From Clostridium tunisiense TJ (GTDB taxonomy: Bacteria; Bacillota; Clostridia; Clostridiales; Clostridiaceae): a stretch of 64,000 nucleotides of DNA. This document shows, one piece after another, positions 1 to 8,763 of the stretch (the stretch's first letter is position 1; every line of letters starts with the position of its first letter). The stretch is taken from assembly GCF_000300195.1 (NCBI RefSeq), contig NZ_AMQH01000010.1, positions 1 to 64,000 on the forward strand, read 5' to 3'. A program made the position numbers and the translations under genes. The notes beneath the pieces were generated by a model. It searched no databases. It saw nothing but the letters and a program-made list of their open reading frames with translations, and was not told the origin of the DNA.

Positions 1-776
1 TGAAATAAATCAATATATATTGTTCGTTAATTATTTGTTAACTAGGTTGTCTATGTATTTGTACCTTTAATTAAGTACTCACATAAGTAATTCTTATCTT
101 ATAGATTTACTACTTGAAACCTTAAAGTATTTTGCTATCCAAGTATTGAAAAACTTAATTTTATTTAAAGCTATGACGTAGTATATCTATATTAGCCAAA
201 TTCTTAAGTTCATAGACTTTATAAAAGTTGTTCTTAGATGGTGATTTCAATTTGCATTTTTTCAATTTAAGGTAACTTAGAATATTTCTCCAGCATAAAG
301 CTAATATTGTAACTTATCATGTAAAAATTTTTATTTTCCATTTAATTCTATTTATATTCATTTTCCTACATACATATAACTACTTAAATATACTTTTTAA
401 AGTTTTTGTTAAGACTTCACACTTGATGCAACCTTAGTATTTCTAATTCTTTTAAGGCTATAAACTTTAGGATTCTATGATAATTTATTTTTTTGTTAAG
501 ATAGTTTAACCACTGATTAACAAGAGTTCTTTCCACAATTAGTTAGGTTATTTGACAAAATAATTATTAATTCAACATTTTTTTCCTTAACAAATTAAAG
601 TTACCAAGTATTTTTTCAAGTTAAAAACTAATAATAAGATTGTAGTTAATGCTTGCTAAACTTTTTACTTCAGTAAAAACTCTAGGGAGAATTAACATCC
701 ATATTATAAGAAATGGATTTAGTAATAATTATTTCACTTCATTTCTTAAATTTAAATTTTTAGGAGGTAGATTCCC
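1..776. other. long AT-rich intergenic region, no gene seen
   Basis: This stretch is very A+T-rich and holds no convincing open reading frame on either strand. Its last bases (from about 760) carry the ribosome binding site AGGAGG of the small gene that starts at 777. I see no RNA gene or repeat in it. Confidence 0.5.
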
Positions 777-989
777 ATGCAAAACAATCAAGGAAACAAC
801 CAAGGAAAAAATGCTAAACAACATGTTCAAGATGTACAAAATCATCTTCAAAGTGCTTCAAGTTGCTTAAACCAAGCTTTACAATCTGTTGAGAAACCAG
901 AAAACAGAGAAAAAATACAAAGCACACTTAGCTCTGTAGAAAATGCAATGCAATCAGTTAATAACACACTTTCTAACTACCAAGAATAA
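777..989 (+). CDS. small Gln/Asn-rich helical protein of unknown function
   Basis: A 70-residue protein with a strong ribosome binding site (AGGAGG, 8-9 bases before the ATG) and a terminator directly after the stop, so it is very probably a real monocistronic gene. The first 15 residues are rich in Q, N and K. The rest is predicted amphipathic helix with regular hydrophobic spacing, Gln/Ser/Asn-rich, and it has one Cys near residue 30. There is no signal peptide or membrane segment. I do not recognise a family with confidence; small proteins of this composition occur in clostridia and some are spore-associated, but nothing here proves that. Confidence 0.7.
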   Translation: MQNNQGNNQGKNAKQHVQDVQNHLQSASSCLNQALQSVEKPENREKIQSTLSSVENAMQSVNNTLSNYQE

Positions 990-1000
990 TGTAACAAAAA

Positions 1001-1034
1001 TGGAACTAGGTGTATAGCACCTAGTTCCATTTTT
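1001..1034 (+). terminator. rho-independent terminator of the small Q-rich gene
   Basis: A perfect 12-bp stem (1001-1012 with 1018-1029) with a 5-base loop is followed by TTTTT. It is flanked upstream by AAAAA, so it can also act on the other strand. It lies 11 bases after the stop of the upstream gene. Confidence 0.9.
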
Positions 1035-1132
1035 ATTAGTCTCATTTTGATATGCATCTTTACTTTTTTATGTGTTTTATAATGCACTTACTTTTATGAT
1101 AATTTTCCAGCTGCCTTTTCCTATATCTTCTT

Positions 1133-1315
1133 TTACTTTATCTCTCTCTCAAAGATAATTTCAAAGTCCTTGCCTCTTCCTTCTAAGCTATAATATAAAG
1201 GTAAAATTTGAATAAGCCTCCACCCTTGCTTTGCAAATTCATTAATGATCTCTTGGTGATTATCTCCTGTAAACATTCCCCCCATAGAACACTTAACATA
1301 TTTGTACTCATACAT
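1133..1315 (-). CDS. DUF4177-like small protein
   Basis: A 60-residue protein. The arrangement YEYKYVKC...EIINEFAKQGWRLIQILP...FEIIFERE matches the DUF4177 pattern: a beta strand, a helix with the conserved 'GW.L' turn, then strands ending in 'FERE'. The start has a strong ribosome binding site (GGGGGAGA, complement of 1321-1328). The function of the family is unknown. It stands alone between two unrelated genes. Confidence 0.75.
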   Translation of the reverse strand: MYEYKYVKCSMGGMFTGDNHQEIINEFAKQGWRLIQILPLYYSLEGRGKDFEIIFEREIK

Positions 1316-1558
1316 AAGAATCTCCCCCTAACACACTTAAGTTAAATTCAACATCTAAAGAATCCTCATTTTTCTAAAGGTGTTGATAATTATATAATAT
1401 TCATCATAATATTGAAATAACCTTTAAAGTTACTCTTTATCCCAACTAAAATATAGATGTTTAAGTTTTACTCCTGGTTCACTATATATCCACATATCTT
1501 AAGTCACTAACCCATGGTACAATATAACTATATTACAGGTATGTTGGGTGGGATTGTT

Positions 1559-2611
1559 ATGAAAAATCAAAAAAGAATTAGAGATTATGGAGTATCAATT
1601 GGAAGAATGCTTCCGGGAAAACTAAATTCTATTACAGATGTAGACGGAATAAAAGTTGGCCACATTACTCTAAATAGTGGTGAAATTAAAACTGGGGTAA
1701 CAGCTTTACTCCCTCATAGTGGCAATCTTTTTAAGGAAAAAGTTATGGCATCTAGTTATGTTATAAATGGTTTTGGAAAATCTATGGGACTGATTCAAAT
1801 AGATGAATTGGGCACCATTGAAAGTCCTATAGTTTTAACTAATACCTTAAGTATTGGAACTGCTTTTGATGGGGTTTTAGACTATATACTAGAGGAAAAT
1901 CAGGATATTGGTACTACAACTGGTACTATAAATCCTATTGTTTGTGAATGTAATGATGGTTACTTAAATAGTATAAGAAAAAGAGTAGTTGAAAAATCTC
2001 ATGTACTAGAAGCTATAAAAAAGGCTGATGTAGAATTTGAAGAGGGTTCGGTAGGTGCTGGTACTGGTATGTGTTGCCTTGGTGTTAAAGGAGGTATTGG
2101 AACAGCTTCAAGAGTTATTCCCTTAGATAATAAAAAATATATTCTTGGAAGCCTAGTGTTATCCAATTTTGGTATTGGAGAAGAGCTCTTAATAAACGGA
2201 ATTAAAGCTGGTGAAAAAATAAAATCTTTACTCTCTAAAAGAAGTGAGGAAGGAGATAAGGGATCTATTATTATGATAATTGCTACTGATATACCCCTTA
2301 GTGAAAGACAACTTAAAAGAGTATGCAAACGTGCAGTTGTAGGACTTTCAAGAACAGGTTCCTTCATTGGAAATGGAAGTGGAGATATTGTTATTGGCTT
2401 TTCAACCGCTAATAAGGTTAGTCACTATGAAGAAAATGCTATCTGTGACATGAAGATTTTAAGTGATAATAAAATAGATTTAGTTTTCAACGCTGCTGCT
2501 GAAAGTATAGAAGAAGCTATTTTGAATTCACTCATTTGTGCTGATACTACCCTTGGTAGAAATGAGCATATGAGATATTCCTTGAAGGAATTTATTGAAC
2601 ACTTAATTTAA
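1559..2611 (+). CDS. P1-family peptidase (DmpA/BapA-like aminopeptidase)
   Basis: A 350-residue protein of peptidase family P1 (L-aminopeptidase/D-esterase DmpA, beta-peptidyl aminopeptidase BapA). These are Ntn-fold enzymes that cleave themselves to expose an N-terminal nucleophile. Family blocks seen: the N-terminal 'GVSIGRMLPGKLNSITDVDGIKVGH', the 'GSVGAGTGM' block near residue 165, and 'KGGIGTASR' shortly after. The C-terminal part contains the 'AVVGLSRTGSFIGNGSGDIVIGF' region typical of the family. I chose the ATG at 1559 because GGTGGGAT precedes it and the family begins here; the frame stays open upstream to 1514. No signal peptide, so probably cytoplasmic. Substrate unknown. Monocistronic. 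Confidence 0.85.
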   Translation: MKNQKRIRDYGVSIGRMLPGKLNSITDVDGIKVGHITLNSGEIKTGVTALLPHSGNLFKEKVMASSYVINGFGKSMGLIQIDELGTIESPIVLTNTLSIGTAFDGVLDYILEENQDIGTTTGTINPIVCECNDGYLNSIRKRVVEKSHVLEAIKKADVEFEEGSVGAGTGMCCLGVKGGIGTASRVIPLDNKKYILGSLVLSNFGIGEELLINGIKAGEKIKSLLSKRSEEGDKGSIIMIIATDIPLSERQLKRVCKRAVVGLSRTGSFIGNGSGDIVIGFSTANKVSHYEENAICDMKILSDNKIDLVFNAAAESIEEAILNSLICADTTLGRNEHMRYSLKEFIEHLI

Positions 2612-2721
2612 GCAAATTCAGTTCCTTACCAATGCATGGTCATATGTTTTTAATAGCTCCCTTTGCTTTACCTAACCCTAAAATGTCTTTTTATAAAATC
2701 TATATATAAATCTATAAAACT

Positions 2722-2776
2722 AAAAAAACAAAGGTTGCGTCAAAGTATTTTGCATAAAAATATACTGACACAACCT
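2722..2776 (-). terminator. terminator of the L,D-transpeptidase gene
   Basis: A long inverted repeat (2732-2742 with 2766-2776, one mismatch, with further A/T pairing inside). On the minus strand it is followed by a run of seven T (complement of 2722-2730). It lies about 110 bases past the stop of the minus-strand gene that ends at 2886. Confidence 0.75.
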
Positions 2777-2885
2777 CTTATATTAATGATTAAACTTTTT
2801 TAATGTTCCTAGAGTTAATCCTGTTTTTTCTATAACTTGCACAGGTAAAACTCCAATAGGCTTTTAGCTATAATAATCTCTTCTA

Positions 2886-4292
2886 TTACTTTAATTTCTC
2901 TTCCTCATAGCAAATAATAGGGGTACCTGGTTCTATTTTCTCAAAAATAGTTTTAGCTAAGTATGTGGGAGCATTAACACAGCCATGAGTTCCATTATTT
3001 TTATATATTTCCCCACCAAAAGAATATCTCCAACTGGCATCATGTATGCCTATATTCCCATTAAAAGGCATCCAATAGGTGACCTCTGCTTCATAATTTG
3101 CTCCCCTCAGAGTAGAGCCCTCTTCCTTATAATTTAGCATATAGATTCCAACACTTGTAGCATTTCCTCTATTAGGATTCCCAGTCACTACAGCACCTTG
3201 GGTCACCAGTTTCCCATCTTTATAGAACCATAAGTGCTGCCTTGTTATATTAATTTCTACGTAAGTATTGCCTATATCATTTTCACCTCTAGTTATAGCC
3301 CTTTGAGTATATACTGGTTCCCTTTCAACTACATCCCCCTTACTTATATTTTCTAGTAAAGCTTTTGTTTCAGAGGAGGTATTAATTTTCCATCCATAAA
3401 ATCCACCTTTAACTTCTACGGTTTTTCCTAGGGAAGTCTTTATTTTTCTTACAGTTCCAGCTGTATCATATTTTTTACGAAGCTCTAACACATATTGAAA
3501 AACTGCCTTTTTATCGATTACTACATCTAAATTCTCGTCAGTGCTTAACCATTGATTTATTAGACCTTCATCTAAAACCTCACTGTTCTTATCAAATAAA
3601 TATGTTACCTTTGTCCTTATACACTTATCTAGCAAGTTCTTAGTTTGAAGTGCCTTATCAGCTCCTGCAACATATTTTGGGCTTTCGTAGCATTGATTTT
3701 GGTCTAAATCTAACTTTGTTTCTCCTTTTATTATGCTACTTTTTATTACTTCAACTAGCTTATCCTTGATTATTTTATTTCCATAAACCTCTTCAATTAC
3801 CTCATAAGACCCATTGGAATATTTAAAACTTACATTCCTTGGCTCTATAATATTTCTATTTAAACAGTTTAGTCCGATTATTTTACTTTCTAAATCCTCT
3901 GCATTGTAGCTAAACAAATCCTCTACATAGTATTTTTGTTTCTTAAATAAAGAACTTATCCATTTCATAGGTTTTTGTGCTTCATAAACTTTAGAAATGC
4001 TATTTTGTTCATTATAAAGCATCCCTATATCTTTTCCTTCTATTTCTTCTATTTCATTATTTCTTTCTATTAATTGCAATTTATAATCTTTAGTATGATT
4101 TTTAATTATTCCATTTGCATCGCTATGTGCTTTTAGTGATAATTCTACTCCATTTATTACTGTATTAAAAAAGAAATGCTTAGCAAAATATATGGAAATA
4201 AGTATGTATAGTAGCACAATTAAAACTATTGCAATAACAACATTTCCTAATGTTTTACCCTTTAAAAAATTCTTTGCACTAAGATCCTTCAT
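2886..4292 (-). CDS. membrane-anchored L,D-transpeptidase (YkuD domain)
   Basis: A 468-residue enzyme expected to cross-link peptidoglycan through 3-3 (meso-DAP) bonds outside the cell. It has a short basic N-terminus and one transmembrane segment (about residues 15-38). A long extracytoplasmic region resembling the PG_binding_4/VanW-associated module follows (roughly 60-330). The C-terminal YkuD domain has the signature IHDASW...HGCVNAP, with H436 and catalytic C438. The family is common in Clostridium, where it contributes to beta-lactam-insensitive cross-linking. Monocistronic, with its own terminator. Confident in the family; the exact cross-link made is inference. Confidence 0.92.
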   Translation of the reverse strand: MKDLSAKNFLKGKTLGNVVIAIVLIVLLYILISIYFAKHFFFNTVINGVELSLKAHSDANGIIKNHTKDYKLQLIERNNEIEEIEGKDIGMLYNEQNSISKVYEAQKPMKWISSLFKKQKYYVEDLFSYNAEDLESKIIGLNCLNRNIIEPRNVSFKYSNGSYEVIEEVYGNKIIKDKLVEVIKSSIIKGETKLDLDQNQCYESPKYVAGADKALQTKNLLDKCIRTKVTYLFDKNSEVLDEGLINQWLSTDENLDVVIDKKAVFQYVLELRKKYDTAGTVRKIKTSLGKTVEVKGGFYGWKINTSSETKALLENISKGDVVEREPVYTQRAITRGENDIGNTYVEINITRQHLWFYKDGKLVTQGAVVTGNPNRGNATSVGIYMLNYKEEGSTLRGANYEAEVTYWMPFNGNIGIHDASWRYSFGGEIYKNNGTHGCVNAPTYLAKTIFEKIEPGTPIICYEEEKLK

Positions 4293-4596
4293 ACTGGTTT
4301 ATACCTTTCACCCAAAATACATTTATTTTAAAATAATAACTATCTAATAATATGCTTATACTTTTAACTTTAAAACTTACGAGAGTATTGTAATATTAAA
4401 ATTCTTACTTGTACTTGTGAAAACAATTAAACTCTTAAGAAATTTTTCATAAGAGTGAAAGTTATAGCCTTTATAAGCTAATGAATCTCAGTTATTTAAA
4501 TTTCTTTGGCTAGAAAATAAGAAACTTATCATCTTGATAAACTTTTTATTTCACTAATCCTAACCCCTATGCCTTTCTTTAAAATCATATAAAAAT
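4293..4596. other. intergenic region, no gene seen
   Basis: A+T-rich spacer between the L,D-transpeptidase start and the serS terminator. It should hold the promoter of the minus-strand L,D-transpeptidase, but no single promoter stands out. Nothing else seen. Confidence 0.4.
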
Positions 4597-4635
4597 AACC
4601 ATAGCACAGAAAGTTTTACCTCCTACACTATGGTT
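4597..4635 (-). terminator. serS terminator
   Basis: Complementary arms AACCATAG (4628-4635) and CTATGGTT (4597-4604) sit just past the serS stop. On the minus strand they are followed by ATTTTTAT. Confidence 0.7.
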
Positions 4636-4639
4636 TTTC

Positions 4640-5917
4640 TTATCTTATTGTTGTCATTCCTCCCATATATGGTTGTAATGCAGCTGGAATATTTATTGAA
4701 CCATCTTCATTTAGGTTGTTCTCTAAAAATGCAATTAGCATCCTCGGTGGCGCTACCACTGTATTATTTAAGGTATGTGCATGGTACTTTCCATTTTCAC
4801 CTTCTACACGAATTTTAAGACGACGAGCCTGTGCATCTCCTAAGTTAGAACAACTTCCAACCTCAAAGTACTTCTTTTGTCTAGGTGACCATGCTTCCAC
4901 ATCTACTGATTTTGCTTTTAAGTCTGCTAGATCTCCAGAACAACATTCTAAAGTTCTAACTGGTATGTTTAAAGAACGGAATAAATCCACTGTATCCTTC
5001 CACATTTTATCATACCACATCATACTTTCTTCAGGCTTACATACAACAATCATCTCTTGTTTCTCGAATTGATGAATTCTATAAACTCCTCTTTCCTCAA
5101 GTCCATGGGCACCCTTTTCCTTTCTAAAACAAGGAGAGTAACTAGTCAAGGTTTGTGGCAAAGATCTCTCAGGTAAAATTGTATCAATAAATTTACCTAT
5201 CATAGAATGCTCACTAGTTCCAATTAAGTATAAATCTTCACCCTCAACCTTATACATCATGGCATCCATTTCTGCAAAACTCATTACTCCAGTTGCAACT
5301 TCGCTACGAATCATAAAAGGTGGTATACAGTAAGTAAAACCTCTATCTATCATAAAGTCTCTTGCATAGGAAATAACCCCAGAATGAAGTCTAGCAATGT
5401 TACCCATAAAGTAATAAAACCCACTACCTGCAACTTTTCTAGCACTATCTAAATCGATACCCTTTAGCTTCTCCATAATTTCAGTGTGATATGGAATTTC
5501 AAAGTCAGGTACAATAGGCTCTCCATAGCGTTGAACTTCTACATTTTCACTATCATCTTTCCCAATTGGTACACTTGGATGAATTATATTTGGAATTGCC
5601 ATTAAAATATCTTTAACCTTTTTATCTAGTTCATCTTCCTTTACTTCCAGCTCAGCTAAACGCTGGGCATCTGTATTTATCTTCTTTTTCAATTCTTCTG
5701 CTTCTTCTCTTTTTCCCTGGGCCATTAATTTACCTATTTCCTTGGAAATTTTATTCCTTCCAGCTCTTAAAGCTTCAGCTTCTTGTTTTGCACTTCTATG
5801 CTCAGCATCCAAAGCAATTACCTCATCTACTAAACCCAACTTGTTATGTTGAAATTTGTTTATTATATTTTGCTTAACTATTTCTGGGTTTTCTCTTACA
5901 AACCTTAAATCTAACAT
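4640..5917 (-). CDS. serS: seryl-tRNA synthetase
   Basis: A class II aminoacyl-tRNA synthetase of 425 residues that charges tRNA-Ser (and tRNA-Sec where present). The N-terminal about 110 residues form the antiparallel coiled-coil arm (RSAKQEAEALRAGRNKIS...). Motif 2 is seen as 'CFRKEKGAHGLEERGVYRIHQFEKQE' and the serine-binding region as 'EVGSCSNLGDAQARRLKIR'. Motif 3 reads 'NNTVVAPPRMLIAFLEN', with APPRM where many bacterial SerRS have VGRT; this variant is seen in a subset of clostridial and archaeal-like enzymes, so a second serS elsewhere is possible. It starts at ATG with a GGAGGGAATTTT ribosome binding site and is preceded by a T-box leader. Confidence 0.95.
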   Translation of the reverse strand: MLDLRFVRENPEIVKQNIINKFQHNKLGLVDEVIALDAEHRSAKQEAEALRAGRNKISKEIGKLMAQGKREEAEELKKKINTDAQRLAELEVKEDELDKKVKDILMAIPNIIHPSVPIGKDDSENVEVQRYGEPIVPDFEIPYHTEIMEKLKGIDLDSARKVAGSGFYYFMGNIARLHSGVISYARDFMIDRGFTYCIPPFMIRSEVATGVMSFAEMDAMMYKVEGEDLYLIGTSEHSMIGKFIDTILPERSLPQTLTSYSPCFRKEKGAHGLEERGVYRIHQFEKQEMIVVCKPEESMMWYDKMWKDTVDLFRSLNIPVRTLECCSGDLADLKAKSVDVEAWSPRQKKYFEVGSCSNLGDAQARRLKIRVEGENGKYHAHTLNNTVVAPPRMLIAFLENNLNEDGSINIPAALQPYMGGMTTIR

Positions 5918-5962
5918 AAAATTCCCTCCTGATTAAAATTTATTATTATAAAATTATAAAAC

Positions 5963-6190
5963 AAAAAACTCCCGTCCCACATGTAAATGGGACGGAAGTA
6001 CACCGCGTTGCCACCCAAATTGCTGAAATAATAATTAATCCAGCCACTCGATATAGTAAGATAAAGGTTACTAGCCTTTCGATTCATCACCGGCAGCTCC
6101 AAAAGTGGAGAGATTTTACCTTTCATCCATTCACACCACCCATGGACTCTCTGAAAAAAGTTTAAAATCGTAGCTTTCATCATAGCTGCT
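5963..6190 (-). promoter_or_regulatory. T-box leader of serS
   Basis: On the minus strand this leader has an AGAGAG bulge motif and a hairpin with GGTGGTGTG in its loop (stem I region). It has the T-box sequence TGGGTGGCAACGCGG (complement of about 6003-6017) and then an intrinsic terminator: CCGTCCCA (5988-5995) pairs with TGGGACGG (5972-5979), followed by six T (5963-5968). Uncharged tRNA would pair with the T-box bulge and favour the antiterminator. Serine specificity is inferred from the downstream gene; I could not place the specifier codon with confidence. The 5' limit is approximate. Confidence 0.92.
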
Positions 6191-6567
6191 CTTTTATGTA
6201 CAATTTTGTTTTAATTATTTAAGCTTATAAATAGTTCTAAGTAACTACATAGCTTATAATTTATTATCCACTATAATATCATATTTTATCATTTATTATA
6301 ATCTTTTCAAGGCTTTATTTATTTTTTCTTACTACATTAAACTATCTTTATATTATTTACCATGACCTAAGGTTTCTAATCATTTCTCACTGCAAATAAG
6401 TTTATGTATAAAAGGAACCTTATTCCTTCATATGAGATGATTATTAGGACTAATCTTATTAATAATTCACTATAAGAACTTTTGATAAAACAAATAAGTA
6501 ATCTCAGTTTATTAGGTCTTACTTATAACAAAGTAGCTGATATCAAATAAAACTTAAATATATAAGT
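6191..6567. other. intergenic region between the TubY-like gene and the serS leader
   Basis: It must contain the serS/T-box promoter; a candidate near 6290 on the minus strand is TTGAAA followed about 16 bases later by TAAAAT. It also follows the stop of the TubY-like gene. No iterated centromere-like repeat, tRNA or ORF was seen here. Confidence 0.4.
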
Positions 6568-7404
6568 CTACTTACGTTTAAGTAACTGAGCTAATTTATT
6601 GATAAAACTATTATTAGCATTTTCCATAGCTATGTCATATTGAGTATAATAAGCTTCTTGCATAACTCTTTTAAAATCTTTAACTTCTTTTACTAGACGC
6701 TCATTATTCGTATTAGCTAATTCATCGAACTTATTAAAGTTATTCTGAAAATCAGTTCTTAACTCATCATTTTTTGCGTCTATTTTTTCAGATATAAACT
6801 CAGTAGTATTATTGATAAATTTATTATTTAAACTTATATTAGTTTCATTAACTTCATCAAACTTTTTATTTAGTTTTTCCTTAATTTCATTAGTTAATTC
6901 TTCCTTTAACTGCTGAAACCCTTTATTTTGAGTTTCAATAATTGTTGATGTAATTTTTTCTAAATACACCAAATTATCACTTTTTATATCATGGATTAGT
7001 TGAGCTTTAAAATCATTAAGTTGAACTTGATTTTCTTTTTTTATTGAGTCAATAAGCTCTTCAACAGACAACAAGTTACTTTCACTCCCCTGAAATTCAA
7101 CATCATTTAAGGGTAACATATTATAATAATCTTGAATTTCCTTAAGTGACATCCCTTTATTCTTTAACTTTATTAAAAATTCTAATTTATCAACATCCAC
7201 ATTAGTATAACGTAATTCCTTACCAACTATTTCAATTTTTAAAAGATCATCAAATAACTTTGTATAATATTTGATATTACTAATATCCTCATTTAACAAA
7301 TCAGAAACTTGTTCAATGGAATAGCAAGATATTTCCCCTCTTTTTTTATTCTGAATTTTATGAGTAACATTCTCTACATCTATATACTTAGCGTTATAAT
7401 CCAT
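6568..7404 (-). CDS. TubY-like protein: MerR-type HTH plus long coiled coil
   Basis: A 278-residue protein. Residues about 25-95 form a MerR-like winged helix (YSIEQVSDLLNEDISNIKYYTK ... LEFLIKLKNKGMSLKEIQDYY). A long, charged, probably coiled-coil region follows (about 110-278, many K/E/N heptads). This architecture is what is known for TubY, the modulator encoded beside tubZ on Clostridium botulinum phage c-st. It is transcribed away from the TubZ-like gene, with 158 bases between the two starts. The inferred job is a DNA-binding regulator or modulator of the tubulin-like filament. No ligand-binding domain of ordinary MerR activators is seen. A plain MerR-family regulator of the neighbouring gene is the alternative. 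Confidence 0.65.
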   Translation of the reverse strand: MDYNAKYIDVENVTHKIQNKKRGEISCYSIEQVSDLLNEDISNIKYYTKLFDDLLKIEIVGKELRYTNVDVDKLEFLIKLKNKGMSLKEIQDYYNMLPLNDVEFQGSESNLLSVEELIDSIKKENQVQLNDFKAQLIHDIKSDNLVYLEKITSTIIETQNKGFQQLKEELTNEIKEKLNKKFDEVNETNISLNNKFINNTTEFISEKIDAKNDELRTDFQNNFNKFDELANTNNERLVKEVKDFKRVMQEAYYTQYDIAMENANNSFINKLAQLLKRK

Positions 7405-7562
7405 ATAATTATTCCTCCCCCTTTCTTTTTTCGAGTTAACAAAATTAAACTTAAGTGATAAATGAAATATTGTGGAAAATCACGCAAAAATTATATAAAG
7501 TATAATGTTGTTATAATTTTTTTCGATAATACTACTAGATAATATGATAAGGGAGATTAGTT

Positions 7563-8618
7563 ATGGAAAAAGGTAAAATGTTATTAGTTTCATTAGGTCA
7601 AGGCGCTGGAAATATAGTAGATGGATTATTAAGTAAAAACCCAAGATACAACGGCTTATTTTTAAATAGTAGCTTGTTTGATATTAAGCCATTAAAAAAT
7701 GCACACATCGGTAAAAATGTATATATTTATCCAGGAACAGATGGCTCAGGAAGAGATAGAAATAAATCTAAGGACATGATAAAAGATAATGCTAACTCTA
7801 TAGGGCTATTATTAAGAAAGTATCCTATAACAGAATCAATTGTAATATTTACAACTATGGCTGGGGGAACAGGTTCTGGAGCAATAAAAACCTTTATCCA
7901 AATTGCAAAAAAAGCATTACCAAATTCTAAAATTAATGTAGTAGCTATCCTACCTAGCTTAAAAGAGGATGAATTAGCCTTTAAAAACACTCTAGAATGT
8001 TGGAACGATATAAATAGTATAATGAATTTAATAAATGATGTTAAATTTGTAGATAATAACAAGCGAAATACATATAAAGAAATAAATAACGAAGTAATTG
8101 AGAGTTTAGATTTATCCTATAATATAACAGGTATCCATGCTGATGGTAGCATTGATAATAAGGATTCTTTTAGAATAAATACAGCAGATGGCTCAGGTCT
8201 TGTTTTGAAATTATATGATGGCTTGAAGGATGTAAAAACTGCAGTTGATTTAGCCATAAAAAATAGCGTTTTTGTTCAACCAGATGTATATGATTGTGAT
8301 TACCTAGGTGTTAATTTAAAAATTGATGGTTATGATCCATATGAGGTTTCTAAGTTATTTGAAGTTTATAAAAGTACCTATATGACATACAATGATAAAC
8401 ACAATATAGTAGTTCTTGGTGGATGTGAAACCCCTACTGAATCAATAAAATTAATAAAAATGGCCTTAGATGATAAGAATCAAAGAAAATTGTCAAGAAA
8501 TAAAAAAAGAAGTGTTATGATTGAATTAGATTCAAATAGTGCAGATGAACTTGAAGAATTAGATGTTTTAAATGATAATGAGCTTAACAATTTATTTGAA
8601 GATAATTATACATTTTAA
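7563..8618 (+). CDS. TubZ-like tubulin/FtsZ-family GTPase
   Basis: A 351-residue protein with the tubulin/FtsZ nucleotide-binding pattern. GQGAGN at 12-17 is the first glycine loop. LNSSLFDI at 34-41 fits the TubZ-type second loop. MAGGTGSG at 99-106 is the tubulin signature (GGGTGTG/GGTGSG). A candidate T7 catalytic loop is SIDNKD at 196-201, with D198 and D201. The C-terminus has a basic patch (RKLSRNKKR) then an acidic tail. It is not cell-division FtsZ: it lacks FtsZ sequence and the C-terminal FtsA/ZipA-binding peptide, and it is about 130 residues shorter than pBtoxis TubZ. TubZ proteins segregate low-copy plasmids and phages. Here the gene has its own ribosome binding site (AAGGGAG) and terminator and sits divergently from a TubY-like gene. 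I see no TubR. Confidence 0.82.
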   Translation: MEKGKMLLVSLGQGAGNIVDGLLSKNPRYNGLFLNSSLFDIKPLKNAHIGKNVYIYPGTDGSGRDRNKSKDMIKDNANSIGLLLRKYPITESIVIFTTMAGGTGSGAIKTFIQIAKKALPNSKINVVAILPSLKEDELAFKNTLECWNDINSIMNLINDVKFVDNNKRNTYKEINNEVIESLDLSYNITGIHADGSIDNKDSFRINTADGSGLVLKLYDGLKDVKTAVDLAIKNSVFVQPDVYDCDYLGVNLKIDGYDPYEVSKLFEVYKSTYMTYNDKHNIVVLGGCETPTESIKLIKMALDDKNQRKLSRNKKRSVMIELDSNSADELEELDVLNDNELNNLFEDNYTF

Positions 8619-8670
8619 AAATACTCCTATGAAAAAATCATAAATAAAAGTATATCTTAAGTCTTAAATC

Positions 8671-8720
8671 AATATGCTTATTATTATTTTCAGTTGAAGT
8701 AATAATAAGCATATTTTTTG
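8671..8720 (+). terminator. terminator of the TubZ-like gene
   Basis: A perfect 15-bp stem (8671-8685 with 8701-8715), a 15-base loop, then TTTTTG. It lies 52 bases after the stop. Confidence 0.88.
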
Positions 8721-8763
8721 TTAATAGGTTCATCAATAGGTAAAACTAAGGATTCTCTTCATA

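Noticed and set aside
2732..2776. Insertion-sequence end or attachment site
   Set aside because: The inverted repeat with a T-run on the minus strand is explained as the L,D-transpeptidase terminator; no transposase or target duplication is seen.
5911..6183. A 90-codon frame upstream of serS
   Set aside because: It lies wholly in the T-box leader and has no ribosome binding site.
7563..8618. Cell-division FtsZ
   Set aside because: Only the GTP-binding signatures are shared; the C-terminal FtsA-binding peptide and the ftsA/division context are missing.
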